A program made the translations under genes and the position numbers. A stretch of 64,000 nt of DNA. It comes from Polymorphospora lycopeni. GTDB lineage: Bacteria > Actinomycetota > Actinomycetes > Mycobacteriales > Micromonosporaceae. Numbering within the stretch: the stretch's first letter is position 1; each line of letters begins with the position of its first letter. The DNA lies in NCBI RefSeq assembly GCF_042237075.1, contig NZ_JBCGDC010000007.1, positions 1 to 64,000 on the forward strand, read 5' to 3'. Of the stretch, positions 27,011 through 35,091 are shown one piece after another. Below the pieces are notes generated by a model. That model made no database searches, had not been told where the DNA came from, and saw only the letters and a program-made list of their open reading frames with translations.

Positions 27011-27056
27011 CAATTATTGAAAACTGGAAAGCGCTTTTTGCCAACTTGCGAAAGGG
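27011..27056. promoter_or_regulatory. Divergent aceA / RamB-type regulator promoter with candidate RamB site
   Basis: An A+T-rich island in the 180-nt divergent spacer. It contains TTTTTGCCAACTTGCGAAA at 27035-27053, which resembles the known RamB recognition core (TTTGCAAA-like) in both halves, and CCAATTATTGAAAACTGG at 27011-27028. RamB of Corynebacterium represses aceA, aceB and its own gene through such sites; the match here is approximate. Confidence 0.4.
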
Positions 27057-27108
27057 TCCTTTAGCAGAGGTGTTAACGTGTCGGAATCCCGGCCGGAGAG
27101 GAGTCGCG

Positions 27109-28506
27109 ATGACCAAGACGTTCGCCGGCGCCCGGCTGCGCCGGCTGCGCGAGGACCGGGGCATCAGCCAGATCGAACTGGCCCGGCAGCTCGCCATCTC
27201 GCCGAGTTACCTCAACCAGATCGAGCACGACACCCGGCCGCTGACCGTCGCCGTGCTGATGCGGATCACCGAGGTCTTCGGCATCGACACCGCGTTCTTC
27301 GCCCCGCACGACGCGCCCCGGCTGGTGGCGAACCTGCGGGAGGCGCTCGGTGCCCGGGCCAGCGTGCCCGACCTGACCGAGCTGGCCAGCCGGCTGCCCG
27401 AGGTCGCCGAGGCGGTGATCGACCTGCACCGCCGCTACCAGCAGGTCAACGAGCAGCTCACCGAGCTGGTCGGCGACCGCGACACCGTCGGTGGGCGCAG
27501 CCCGCACGACCAGGTCATCGACTTCTTCTACCGGCGGCAGAACTACGTGCCGGAGCTGGACGAGGCGGCCGAGGCGCTGGCCGGGAGCATCGGCGTACGG
27601 CGCGGTGAGGCCCGGTCGGCGCTGCGGGACCGGCTGGCCGACCGGCACGGCATCCGGATCGCCCGGCAGGACACCGACGCGCTCGCCGGCGACCTGCACC
27701 GCTACCGGCCGCAGACCCGCACCCTGCACCTGTCGACGTCGCTTCGGGCCGGGCAGGAGGCGATCCGGATGGGTGCCCAGATCGCGCTTCTCGAATACAC
27801 CGACATCATTGACGAGATCATCGAACAGGAGCGGTTCGACGATGTGCAGACGCAGATTCTCATGCGGGTGGGATTGGCCAACTACTTCGCGGCCGCGGTG
27901 ATCCTGCCGTACCAGAGGTTCCTGTCCGCGGCCGAGACGATGCGCTACGACATCGACCTGTTGACCAACCATTTCGCGATGGGCTGGGAAAGCGTCTGTC
28001 ACCGGCTGAGCACGTTGCAGCGGCCGAAGGCGCGCGGCGTGCCGTTCTCGTTCGTGCGGGTCGACCGGGCCGGCAACATGTCCAAGCGGCAGTCGGCGAC
28101 CGGGTTCCCGTTCTCCCGCTCGGGCGGCACCTGTCCACTGTGGAACGTGTACGAGGCGTTCAGCGCGCCGGGCCGGGTGATGACCCAGGTCGCGGCGATG
28201 CCGGACGGGCAGCGTTACCTGTGGATCGCCCGCACCGTGATCCGGCACCACGGCGGCTACGGCCAGCCCGGCAAGGTCTTCGCCATCGGGCTCGGCTGCG
28301 AGACCCGGCACGCCGGCCGGCTGGTCTATTCCGCCGGCATGGACCTGCACGCCACCGACGCCGCGACCCCGATCGGCCCCGGCTGCAAGACCTGCGAGCG
28401 GATGACCTGCCCGCAGCGGGCCGCCGCCCCGATCAGCCGCCGCCTCGACCTCGACGAGAACCGCAGCACCTTCATCCCGTATCCGCTGAAGGACCGCACC
28501 GGCTGA
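27109..28506 (+). CDS. ramB: RamB-type XRE regulator (short-chain fatty acid regulator family)
   Basis: 465 residues, close to RamB (about 474). An XRE helix-turn-helix occupies residues 8-65 (LRRLREDRGISQIELARQLAISPSYLNQIEH, read in parts), followed by a DUF955/IrrE-like middle region (HYxP-type segment altered) and a C-terminal domain with a Cys cluster (GCETRH, PGCKTCERMTCPQR), the hallmark of the short-chain fatty-acyl regulator family. The ATG at 27109 has GAGAGGAG upstream; the open frame extends 50 codons further without a better start. It is divergent from aceA, so the inferred role is carbon-source control of the glyoxylate shunt and of its own expression. Confidence 0.88.
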   Translation: MTKTFAGARLRRLREDRGISQIELARQLAISPSYLNQIEHDTRPLTVAVLMRITEVFGIDTAFFAPHDAPRLVANLREALGARASVPDLTELASRLPEVAEAVIDLHRRYQQVNEQLTELVGDRDTVGGRSPHDQVIDFFYRRQNYVPELDEAAEALAGSIGVRRGEARSALRDRLADRHGIRIARQDTDALAGDLHRYRPQTRTLHLSTSLRAGQEAIRMGAQIALLEYTDIIDEIIEQERFDDVQTQILMRVGLANYFAAAVILPYQRFLSAAETMRYDIDLLTNHFAMGWESVCHRLSTLQRPKARGVPFSFVRVDRAGNMSKRQSATGFPFSRSGGTCPLWNVYEAFSAPGRVMTQVAAMPDGQRYLWIARTVIRHHGGYGQPGKVFAIGLGCETRHAGRLVYSAGMDLHATDAATPIGPGCKTCERMTCPQRAAAPISRRLDLDENRSTFIPYPLKDRTG

Positions 28507-28535
28507 CCGGCCTCCGGCCAGGCGCCGGGGCCGCG

Positions 28536-29195
28536 TCAGCCCCGGGCGTCGTGGACGAGGATGGCGACCTGCACCCGGTTGGCGCACTCCATCTTGGTCA
28601 GCAGCCGGGAGACGTACGCCTTGACGGTGGCGACGCTCATGAACAGTTCGAGGCTGATCTCGGCGTTGGACAGGCCCTGGCCGACCGCCTCGGCGACCTC
28701 GCGCTCCCGTCCGGTGAGGCGGCCCAGCATGCTCCGGGCCCGCGCCACCCGGTCGGTGCGGTCGGCGCGGTCCTCGTCGCGCACCACGTGTTCGATCAAC
28801 CTGCCGACCACCGACGGGGACAGCATCGACTCGCCCTCGGCGACCCGGCGCACCGCGTCGATGATCTCCAGCGGCGGGGTGTCCTTGAGTAGGAAGCCGC
28901 TGGCGCCGGCGCGCAGCGCCCGGAGGATGTGGGCGTCGGTGTCGAACGTGGTGAGGACGATGACCGCCGGTCCGCCGGCGACCGTACGCAGGGCCTCGGT
29001 GGCGGCCAGGCCGTCCATGCCGGGCATCCGGATGTCCATGAGTACGACGTCCGGCCGCAGCCGGGCAACGGCGGCCAGGGCCTCGGCGCCGTCGGCCGCC
29101 TCCCCCACCACCTCGATGTCCCGGCCGGCGCCGAGGACCGTGGCCAGCCCGAGGCGGACCATGGAGTCGTCGTCGACGAGGAGGACGCGGACCAT
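28536..29195 (-). CDS. NarL/FixJ-family response regulator (orphan)
   Basis: 219 residues. The receiver domain has the acidic pair in VLLVDDDS, the phosphoacceptor in DVVLMDIRMPGMDG (about residue 54), the T of VLTTFD and the conserved K of LLKDTPP. A LuxR-type HTH follows (LTGREREVAEAVGQGLSNAE, TVKAYVSRLLTKM). The start is ATG 29195 (MVRVLLVDDD); a GTG three codons earlier is possible. No histidine kinase is adjacent, so its partner must be encoded elsewhere. Convergent with the RamB-type gene with only 29 nt between stops. Confidence 0.9.
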   Translation of the reverse strand: MVRVLLVDDDSMVRLGLATVLGAGRDIEVVGEAADGAEALAAVARLRPDVVLMDIRMPGMDGLAATEALRTVAGGPAVIVLTTFDTDAHILRALRAGASGFLLKDTPPLEIIDAVRRVAEGESMLSPSVVGRLIEHVVRDEDRADRTDRVARARSMLGRLTGREREVAEAVGQGLSNAEISLELFMSVATVKAYVSRLLTKMECANRVQVAILVHDARG

Positions 29196-29256
29196 ACCGG
29201 TCACGGTAGCGACGCCGCCGGTTCGCGGCTGTCCGGTGGCGGCGGAGAGCACCGGG

Positions 29257-29988
29257 TCACGACCGTACGAGGGGGCGCCAGTACTGCTGGGTGCCCTCGT
29301 CCCGGACGGCGTAGTCGAGCTTGAGGATCGCGCCGCGCAGGTCGCGTACCTCCTTGTGGGCCTTTTTCTTCAGGGCCGAGGCGCGGATCGCGAGCAGGTC
29401 GTGGACGGCGGGCGGCAGGTCGGCGGTGTGGACGTGCCAGGGGCGGTAGAGGTCGGTGAACGGGTCGGTGTCCCGCCACGGGTATCCGTGTCCGCGGAAG
29501 GCGTCGGCGATGACCGTCGGGGCGGCCTCGTGGGTCTCGTACAGCAGTTGGCGGGACTCGTGGTCGAGGACGACGACCTTGGTGCCGTCGACGAAGACGG
29601 CGGCCACGTCGGCGCGGGGGATGGTCCACTTCTCCTCGCCCCGCTCGATCCGCAGCTCGGTGTCGCCAACCGTCAGCTTCAGCGACTCGGTCATCGTCGT
29701 GAGGGCGATCCCGGCCACCACCGCGAGCCAGATGGCCATGTTGACGGCGATCTCCCAGGGTCGGTCGATGCCGGCGAAGAGCCGGAAGACGAAGCCCATC
29801 GGCAGTCCGACCTCCCAGCTCAGCGCCCAGCGGGCGAGCGGGGGAAGGCCGAACCCGAGCACCAGTACGAGGGCGGGCAGCCCGGCGAAGAGGACGATCT
29901 TGTTGAGGAGTGGGACGCCGAGGTAGGTCTGGTTGTCGCCGGCACCGTGGCGGGCCGCGGGTTGCTTGCCGGTCTTGCGGGCGTCCAT
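29257..29988 (-). CDS. YqeB-like membrane protein
   Basis: 243 residues; GGAGG lies 5 nt before the ATG (MDARKTGKQP). Two transmembrane segments (about residues 30-55, LLNKIVLFAGLPALVLVLGF, and 85-105, VNMAIWLAVVAGIALTTM) are followed by a PH-like beta sandwich (LKLTVGDTELRIERGEEKWTI, then ADVAAVFVDGTKVVVLDHES) and a conserved Arg/Trp-rich tail (GYPWRDTDPFTDLYRPWH). The order of segments matches the YqeB family of uncharacterised membrane proteins. No biochemical function is known to me. It stands alone, 61 nt upstream of the response regulator on the same strand. Confidence 0.6.
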   Translation of the reverse strand: MDARKTGKQPAARHGAGDNQTYLGVPLLNKIVLFAGLPALVLVLGFGLPPLARWALSWEVGLPMGFVFRLFAGIDRPWEIAVNMAIWLAVVAGIALTTMTESLKLTVGDTELRIERGEEKWTIPRADVAAVFVDGTKVVVLDHESRQLLYETHEAAPTVIADAFRGHGYPWRDTDPFTDLYRPWHVHTADLPPAVHDLLAIRASALKKKAHKEVRDLRGAILKLDYAVRDEGTQQYWRPLVRS

Positions 29989-30105
29989 CGGTTCCCTCCG
30001 TGTGACGGTGGCGGGCCGGGTCCGGCTCGCCCTGTCGACCACGCTAGGTGTCGGGGACGGCCGGCGACCAGTCGCCGAAAGTCGATGATCCGGGCGGTCC
30101 GGTGC

Positions 30106-31080
30106 TCACAGCCAGCGCTGGCGTACGGCGTTCGCGCCGGCCTGGAAGCGGCTGGCGGCACCGAGCCGGTCGGTCAGGTCGGACATCATCCGCTGGATCG
30201 TCCGGACGGACAGGCCGAGCCGGCGGGCGGCCGACTCGTCGGTGTGGCCGTCGCCGAGCAGCCGGAGCAGTTCCCGTTCGGGCGGTTCGAGACCGTTGTC
30301 GTCGACGGGCGCGGCGCTGCCGAACGGGGTGGCGGACGACCACACCTGGTCGAAGAGGGCGCAGACGGCGGTGGTCACCCCCGGGCTGTGGATCTCGACC
30401 GCGCCCTTGCGCGGGTCGGCCGGGTCTATCGGGAGCAGGGCCAGCCGACGATCGACGACTGTCAGTTGAAAATGGATTAGTGGGACGGTCCGGGCCTCTC
30501 CTCCCATTTCACTGAACCAGCGCGCGTACGCCAGCGTTTCCGGGTCGTTGCGGAAGCTGTCCTGATAGACGGCCCGGACCGCGATTCCGTGTTCGAGTGC
30601 GCGGCGGTGGAATGGTCGGCTGACCGCGATGGCGTCGAACTTGCGCGGGCCGCCCGGAATGAACGACAGGCACTCGGAGCCGGCCAGGGCGGCCAGGTGT
30701 TCCAGCCGGTCCCGCACCGCGTCGAGGGTGGGCAGGCGGACCAGCCGGTCGCGATGCCGGTTGTCGCTGTGCGCCTCGGCGAGCGCCTCCACGGCGGCCT
30801 GGGTGGCCTCGATCTCGTACTGCTGCCGGGCGATGCTGGCCCTGGCGCGGGCCAGCAGCGGGGCGAGGCCGACCTCGGGGTTCGTCGGCCGCAGCCGGCC
30901 CGGGATGTCGCCCGACTCCCGCACCAGGGCGAGTTCGATCAGTTCGTCGAGCGCGTCGTGCACCTGGCGCGTCGACACCTCGACCGATCGCGCGAGTTCG
31001 GCCACTCCCCAGGTCGGCTCCGCCAGCATCGCGCGGTAGACGGCTTCCGCCGTCGTCGACAGACCAAGGGATCTGAACAA
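30106..31080 (-). CDS. LuxR-type regulator with TrmB-like N-terminal domain
   Basis: 324 residues starting with TTG, supported by GAGGAGG 5 nt upstream. The N-terminal winged helix resembles TrmB (STTAEAVYRAMLAEPTWGVAE, EVSTRQVHDALDELIELALV). A middle helical domain and a phospholipase-D-like fold (FIPGGPRKFDAIAV, VVDRRLALLPID) precede a C-terminal LuxR/GerE HTH (LLRLLGDGHTDESAARRLG, SVRTIQRMMSDLTDRLG). Proteins of this design regulate many actinobacterial natural-product clusters. A second regulator of the same C-terminal design lies 480 nt away on the other strand, and both flank the peptide cluster. Confidence 0.82.
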   Translation of the reverse strand: MFRSLGLSTTAEAVYRAMLAEPTWGVAELARSVEVSTRQVHDALDELIELALVRESGDIPGRLRPTNPEVGLAPLLARARASIARQQYEIEATQAAVEALAEAHSDNRHRDRLVRLPTLDAVRDRLEHLAALAGSECLSFIPGGPRKFDAIAVSRPFHRRALEHGIAVRAVYQDSFRNDPETLAYARWFSEMGGEARTVPLIHFQLTVVDRRLALLPIDPADPRKGAVEIHSPGVTTAVCALFDQVWSSATPFGSAAPVDDNGLEPPERELLRLLGDGHTDESAARRLGLSVRTIQRMMSDLTDRLGAASRFQAGANAVRQRWL

Positions 31081-31261
31081 CTCGGCCTCCTCGCCCTGCC
31101 GAACACCGTCTCAGACGATCTTCGGGTTGGCAAGGGTGCCGACGGCCGCCGTGGCGTGATCGCGCCAGGCGTTTTCACGCCTATTTCCGCTCGTTGACCG
31201 CATTCGAAGACAAAGAAAAGAATGAATCCGCAAGGATGTCCGCGACCCCTGGACGGAAAAC

Positions 31262-31552
31262 ATGCAGTTATCGGCCGTATCCCTCGCCCCGGTCGGCGAG
31301 GACCGCACCCCGCTGACGCCGGAGACGCTGCGCGACCTGGTCCTCGGACTGCGCGCCGAGACCGACCGGGTCGAGCACGTCAAGGTCATCGAGCGGGCGG
31401 GGATGATGTGGATCGCCGCGTTCGTCGCGGTCGCCGACGACGAGCGGGCCCAGCACTGCCTGCACGAGCTGTGCGCCCGGCTGACCGGTGTCATCAACGG
31501 CTGGGACATCGTCGGGGCGCCCGAGTGGCACACTCCCGCGGTCGACGGGTGA
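31262..31552 (+). CDS. Small protein of unknown function
   Basis: 96 residues with good actinobacterial codon bias, in an otherwise A+T-rich leader. A GGACGGAA element sits 5-12 nt before the ATG. The predicted fold is alpha/beta: helix LTPETLRDLVLGLRAETDRV, strand MMWIAAFVAV, helix DERAQHCLHELCARL, then a Trp-rich tail (GWDIVGAPEWHT). Two Cys lie in the second helix region. I recognise no family. It ends 4 nt before the start of the LuxR-type regulator, so the two are co-transcribed and may act together. Confidence 0.6.
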   Translation: MQLSAVSLAPVGEDRTPLTPETLRDLVLGLRAETDRVEHVKVIERAGMMWIAAFVAVADDERAQHCLHELCARLTGVINGWDIVGAPEWHTPAVDG

Positions 31553-31556
31553 TCAC

Positions 31557-32270
31557 GTGACCGGAGACGACACCGCCGCCGCGTCGACGCGGCTGGCCGC
31601 CGGACCCGACCGGACGTTGCCGCACCGGGCCACGTACCAGGAGCGGCGCGGTCCGGCCGCCGAGATCAACCTCGCCCTGGTCGCCGCCGAGCTGGCCGAA
31701 CTGACCCGCGACGAACTGCTGGTGCTGGTGCCGGCACCGCACCGGCTGCCGCTGCCGGCGCACCTCTTCGAGAGCCTGCGGGCCCGTGGGGTCACCGTCC
31801 GGCTGCTGCACGCCGCCGTACCGGAACCGCCGGCCGGGCCGCTCGCCGCCCTGGCCCGCAGCGGGATCGCCCTGCCGGCGTCGTCGCAGATCCCCTACTT
31901 CCTCGTGATCCGGGACCGGGCCGTGCTCTACCTGCCCTACCAGGATTCCGGGCATCCGAAGGCGGACCGGCTGACCAGGATGCGCAACGTCGTGCTGGCC
32001 GGCTCGCTGGCGGCCGCCTACGGCGCCGCCTGGGAGGCCGCGGCGCGGCGGGCGGAGGCGGCCCGGGTCGCCGCCGGGATCGACGGCGTCGAGGGCGGGC
32101 GGGACCTGGTCCGGGTGCTCGGCGACGGGCTCACCGACCAGCAGGCGGCGGCGCGGCTGCACATGAGCAAGCGGACGTTCGCCCGGCGGGTGGCGGTGCT
32201 GATGCAGCGCCTCGACGCCGCCACCCGCTTTCAGGCCGGGGTACAGGCGGCCCGGCGCGGCTGGGTCTGA
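31557..32270 (+). CDS. LuxR-type regulator, short form
   Basis: 237 residues from GTG. It lacks the TrmB-like N-terminal domain of the 324-residue regulator nearby but shares its middle part (SQIPYFLVIRDRAVLYLPYQDSG parallels VVDRRLALLPID) and its C-terminal HTH (LVRVLGDGLTDQQAAARLHM, SKRTFARRVAVLMQRLDAATRFQAG). The shared ending RFQAG...AxRxxW suggests the two are paralogues. Its stop faces the end of the DUF5825-like gene, 34 nt away, so it borders the peptide cluster; a regulatory link is inferred from position. Confidence 0.8.
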   Translation: MTGDDTAAASTRLAAGPDRTLPHRATYQERRGPAAEINLALVAAELAELTRDELLVLVPAPHRLPLPAHLFESLRARGVTVRLLHAAVPEPPAGPLAALARSGIALPASSQIPYFLVIRDRAVLYLPYQDSGHPKADRLTRMRNVVLAGSLAAAYGAAWEAAARRAEAARVAAGIDGVEGGRDLVRVLGDGLTDQQAAARLHMSKRTFARRVAVLMQRLDAATRFQAGVQAARRGWV

Positions 32271-32304
32271 AGCCGCCCACCCGGCCGGCAACCGCGCCCG
32301 CCCG

Positions 32305-32868
32305 TCACACCGCGAGGTAGGGCACCGGCCAGTGCCGCATCCGGTACGGCAGCACCAGCGCCCGGCCGCCCGCCTCGACGGCGAGCCCCGCCTCGACCGC
32401 GTCGGCGACGAGTTCGTCGTCGCCCGGACCGGGGACGCCGTCGGGTGACTCGGCCAGCCGCTCGAACCGGTCGGCGCCCTCCTCGATCACCATCCGGGCG
32501 CCGGGCTGCCCCGGCCGGACGTCCTTGACGGTGACGATGCCGGGGCCGCGGCGGTAGTAGTACGTGCCGTACCGGTAGTCGCGGGCCCACTCGACGGCGT
32601 GGTTCATGCCGTCGAGGCCGACGCCGTCGGACGGCGCGACGAAGTGGGCGTACGTCTCCAGCGGGAACGCCGGCCGGCCGCTGATCGTCCAGCGCAGCCG
32701 TACGGCGTGGCTGGTCAGGGTGCGCAGCAGCCGCAGGTGTTCGAGGTCCCGCACCGGGTCCTGCCCGAACCGCAGCGGCTCGGGCAGGTCGACCACCTGG
32801 AGACTGTGGGCCGCCGGGTCGGCGCGCAGCGCGGCGATGTCGACCGCGGGTCGGGTCGTCGTGGTCAT
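32305..32868 (-). CDS. DUF5825-like partner of the B12 radical SAM enzyme
   Basis: 187 residues, starting 2 nt after the radical SAM stop with GGTGGG upstream. No cofactor motif is present. The sequence has leucine- and arginine-rich strands (LQVVDLPEPLRFGQDPV, LRLLRTLTSHAVRLRWTISG), then a Tyr-rich stretch (DYRYGTYYYRRGPGIVTVKD) and a Pro/Trp-containing end (LPYRMRHWPVPYLAV). From memory this resembles the DUF5825 proteins found next to B12-binding radical SAM RiPP enzymes in actinobacteria. A peptide-recognition or chaperone role for the radical SAM enzyme is inferred. Confidence 0.65.
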   Translation of the reverse strand: MTTTTRPAVDIAALRADPAAHSLQVVDLPEPLRFGQDPVRDLEHLRLLRTLTSHAVRLRWTISGRPAFPLETYAHFVAPSDGVGLDGMNHAVEWARDYRYGTYYYRRGPGIVTVKDVRPGQPGARMVIEEGADRFERLAESPDGVPGPGDDELVADAVEAGLAVEAGGRALVLPYRMRHWPVPYLAV

Positions 32869-32870
32869 CG

Positions 32871-34700
32871 TCAGCCCACCTTCAGCGGCTCGGTGGTGGT
32901 CGCGAGTGCGATCCAGTGGTCCTGTTCGGTGAAGACGAGCCCGTGCTCGGACAGTTCCCGTAGCCAGGCGTCGACCTTCTCGGCCGGCAGCCCGTATCCG
33001 GCGAGCCGGGCCGCGAGGGCCTTCGCCGTACGGCCGTTGCCCAGTTCCCGGTAGCCGGCGACGAACGGCGCCCCCACGATGTGGTGGTCGCGTTCCGGCC
33101 AGCCGACCCGCCGGTCGGCGATCACGATCTCCTCGTCGTCGTCGCGCACCACCCGCAGCGCACTGGACGGGTATCCGTCGTTCCACAGGTTGATCAGCTT
33201 GGCGAGTGGTTCGGCGTCGGCGTCGGACAGTCCGGCCGGCTCGGTGTCGAAGAGATAGACCATGTCGGTCAGTTGGTCGGCCGGCAGCGCGTAGACGTGG
33301 TCGTAGAGCCGGGCCGGCCGGCGCTCGGGGAAGCCGAGCAGCGGGTTCTCGAAGTAGGGGCTGAACCGTTCGAGCAGGATGCGGGCCAGGCCGGCCGGCG
33401 GCTGGAGGTGGATCAGGGCCGGCACCTGGCGCAGGATCGCCTGGTAGTCGGCGCCGCGCTCGCTCGGGAAGCCGTAGAGCCAGTTCCAGGTCACGGTCAG
33501 CGCCGCGGATTCGCAGTCGCGCAGCGTACGGACGTTGCGGACGCCGGTGACGCCCTTGTCCATCAGCTTGAGTACGGGGCTGATCAGCGACTCGATTCCG
33601 GGCTGGACGTGGGTGACGCCGGCCTGCCGCAGTGCCTCGATCTCGTCGGGGCGCAGGTTGGACTTCACCTCGTAGTGGATGCGCAGGTCCCAGTCGAGGT
33701 CGGCGACGCGGGGCAGCACGTCGCGGAAGTAGCGGTTGTCGATGATGTTGTCGACCATGATCACGTCGAGGGTCTGGTGCCGGCTGACCAGTGTGGTCAG
33801 TTCGGCGATCACGGCGTCCGGCGACTTGGCCCGGAACTGCATGCCGGTGCCGTTGAGGCCGCAGAACGTGCAGTGGTGCTTCTCGCCCCACCAGCAGCCG
33901 CGGGCGCTCTCCAGGACGAGCTTCGGTTCGACGTACTCGTTGACCGGTGAGTCGGCCATCAGCTCGAACCAGTCGTCGAAGTCCGGCACCGGGATGAGTC
34001 CGGGCGGGACCAGGCCGCCCTGCGGGTTGTCGTGCCGCTGGTCGCCGTCGCGCCAGGACAGTCCGGGTACGTCGGCGTACGGGATCTTCCCGTCGATGGC
34101 GTCGAGCAGGGCCGGGTAGGCGATCTCGCCCTCGCCCCGGATGACGTGGTCGATGAACGGGAAGTTGCGGTGCATGGCGGTGCCCATGGCGCCGTCGCAG
34201 TTGCCGCCGCCGAAGACGATGATCAGGTCGGGTGCCAGTTCGCGCAGCCGGCGGGCGGTGGCCAGGCTCGGCGCGTTCTGCATGAAGGTGGTGCTGAAGC
34301 CGACCATGGTCGGGTTCGTCGCGAGGATGTCGCGGGCGGCGGCGTCGACGAACGCGGCGGCGTGCGGGCGCATCCGGGTGACCACGTCGATGTCGACGTC
34401 GAGGTCGGCGGCGTACCGCCGCAGCTCGGCGACGCCGAACTCGTCGTCGTCGTGCAGCACCCCGGCGAAGACCCAGTCGCCCAGTCCGTGGAAGAGGCCG
34501 GATTCGGCGACGTCGGTGTATTCCGCCGGCCCGATCCCGCCGTCTGTGGCGGCGAGCAGGAACTCGGCCCACCGGGTGCCGCCGTGGTAGGTCGCCGGCT
34601 CGGGCCGTCCGGTGGCGACGGTGATGGCCTTGAGCAGGCCGAGGGGCAGCGAGGGGCAGTCCAGCGACTGCCACGGCATGGCCGCGAGGCAGATGGCCAC
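32871..34700 (-). CDS. B12-binding radical SAM enzyme, RiPP-maturation type
   Basis: 609 residues from GTG, with GGAGGTGA 4 nt upstream. Residues 1-200 form a cobalamin-binding Rossmann-like domain (NPTMVGFSTTFMQNAPSLAT, LIIVFGGGNCDGAMGTA, FPFIDHVIRGEGEIAYPAL). The [4Fe-4S] site is RGCWWGEKHHCTFCGLNG with Cys269, Cys277 and Cys280, i.e. C-x7-C-x2-C, the unusual spacing of the 'RiPP maturation radical SAM protein 1' group. The TIM-barrel part continues with VIMVDNIIDNRYFRDVLPRV and GVTHVQPGIESL, and a 150-residue C-terminal region follows. Such enzymes mostly methylate unactivated carbons of peptides. It sits directly after three candidate precursor genes. Confidence 0.88.
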   Translation of the reverse strand: MAICLAAMPWQSLDCPSLPLGLLKAITVATGRPEPATYHGGTRWAEFLLAATDGGIGPAEYTDVAESGLFHGLGDWVFAGVLHDDDEFGVAELRRYAADLDVDIDVVTRMRPHAAAFVDAAARDILATNPTMVGFSTTFMQNAPSLATARRLRELAPDLIIVFGGGNCDGAMGTAMHRNFPFIDHVIRGEGEIAYPALLDAIDGKIPYADVPGLSWRDGDQRHDNPQGGLVPPGLIPVPDFDDWFELMADSPVNEYVEPKLVLESARGCWWGEKHHCTFCGLNGTGMQFRAKSPDAVIAELTTLVSRHQTLDVIMVDNIIDNRYFRDVLPRVADLDWDLRIHYEVKSNLRPDEIEALRQAGVTHVQPGIESLISPVLKLMDKGVTGVRNVRTLRDCESAALTVTWNWLYGFPSERGADYQAILRQVPALIHLQPPAGLARILLERFSPYFENPLLGFPERRPARLYDHVYALPADQLTDMVYLFDTEPAGLSDADAEPLAKLINLWNDGYPSSALRVVRDDDEEIVIADRRVGWPERDHHIVGAPFVAGYRELGNGRTAKALAARLAGYGLPAEKVDAWLRELSEHGLVFTEQDHWIALATTTEPLKVG

Positions 34701-34733
34701 GGGTCACCTCCGCAGACTGGTGGGCCGGGGGTA

Positions 34734-34765
34734 CGCCCGGGCGGGGCGTTGGCACCGCCCGGGCG
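34734..34765 (-). terminator. Perfect 11-bp-stem hairpin between precursor genes and radical SAM gene
   Basis: CGCCCGGGCGG (34734-34744) and CCGCCCGGGCG (34755-34765) pair perfectly around a 10-nt loop. The structure lies 6 nt past the last precursor stop and 33 nt before the enzyme start. It has no T run. A partial terminator or mRNA stabiliser giving more precursor than enzyme is the likely role. Confidence 0.6.
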
Positions 34766-34771
34766 TCTGGA

Positions 34772-34855
34772 TCACTTGGCCGACCGCTTGAGGTCGACCT
34801 GGTACTTGCACGTGCCGTGGGTGACCTTCTTCAGGCCCACCTTCTTGATCTTCAT
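34772..34855 (-). CDS. Candidate RiPP precursor peptide, copy 3
   Basis: 27 residues: MKIKKVGLKKVTHGTCKY followed by the tail QVDLKRSAK. It is Lys-rich (8 Lys), with one Cys at position 16 and one His at 13. The first 18 residues are identical to copy 1; only the tail varies. It is the last of three tandem copies and the closest to the radical SAM gene. Conservation of the head with a variable tail, and its place between a diiron enzyme and a radical SAM enzyme, are why I read it as a modified peptide precursor. Too short for standard gene callers. Confidence 0.75.
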   Translation of the reverse strand: MKIKKVGLKKVTHGTCKYQVDLKRSAK

Positions 34856-34933
34856 CCGTGTAAACCACCCGTCGGGGGGGTCGGGCACGGGTGCGCGCCG
34901 TCCGGGGGGCACGGCCCCGCCCGGCCGCGGCGG

Positions 34934-35014
34934 TCACGTCGCCGTCGTGAGGGCGGCGAGGTACTTGCAGGTGGCGGGGGGGTCCGTCTTCAGGCCCCCC
35001 TTCTTGATCTTCAG
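34934..35014 (-). CDS. Candidate RiPP precursor peptide, copy 2 (degenerate or miscalled)
   Basis: Aligns codon for codon with the other copies but begins with CTG where they have ATG. It reads (L)KIKKGGLKTDPPATCKY followed by the tail LAALTTAT, 26 codons. The single Cys and the flanking T-C-K-Y are kept. Most differences are A-to-C changes on the coding strand (ATG to CTG, AAG to ACG three times, CAC to CCC, ATC to CTC, GAC to GCC). The surrounding spacer is full of G/C homopolymers. Either the copy is decaying, or the base calls are poor and the true sequence is a third intact peptide. Confidence 0.5.
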   Translation of the reverse strand: MKIKKGGLKTDPPATCKYLAALTTAT

Positions 35015-35057
35015 CCGGGTTCACCCCCCCTCGCCGGGTCGGGCACGGGTGCGCGAC

Positions 35058-35084
35058 GTCCGGGCGGGGCGGGCCCGCCCGGAC
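35058..35084 (-). terminator. Hairpin between precursor copies 1 and 2
   Basis: GTCCGGGCG (35058-35066) and CGCCCGGAC (35076-35084) are perfect reverse complements around a 9-nt loop, 8 nt after the stop of copy 1. The corresponding spacer after copy 2 carries a degenerate version. Likely an attenuator or mRNA-stabilising stem. Confidence 0.5.
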
Positions 35085-35091
35085 GCCGCGG

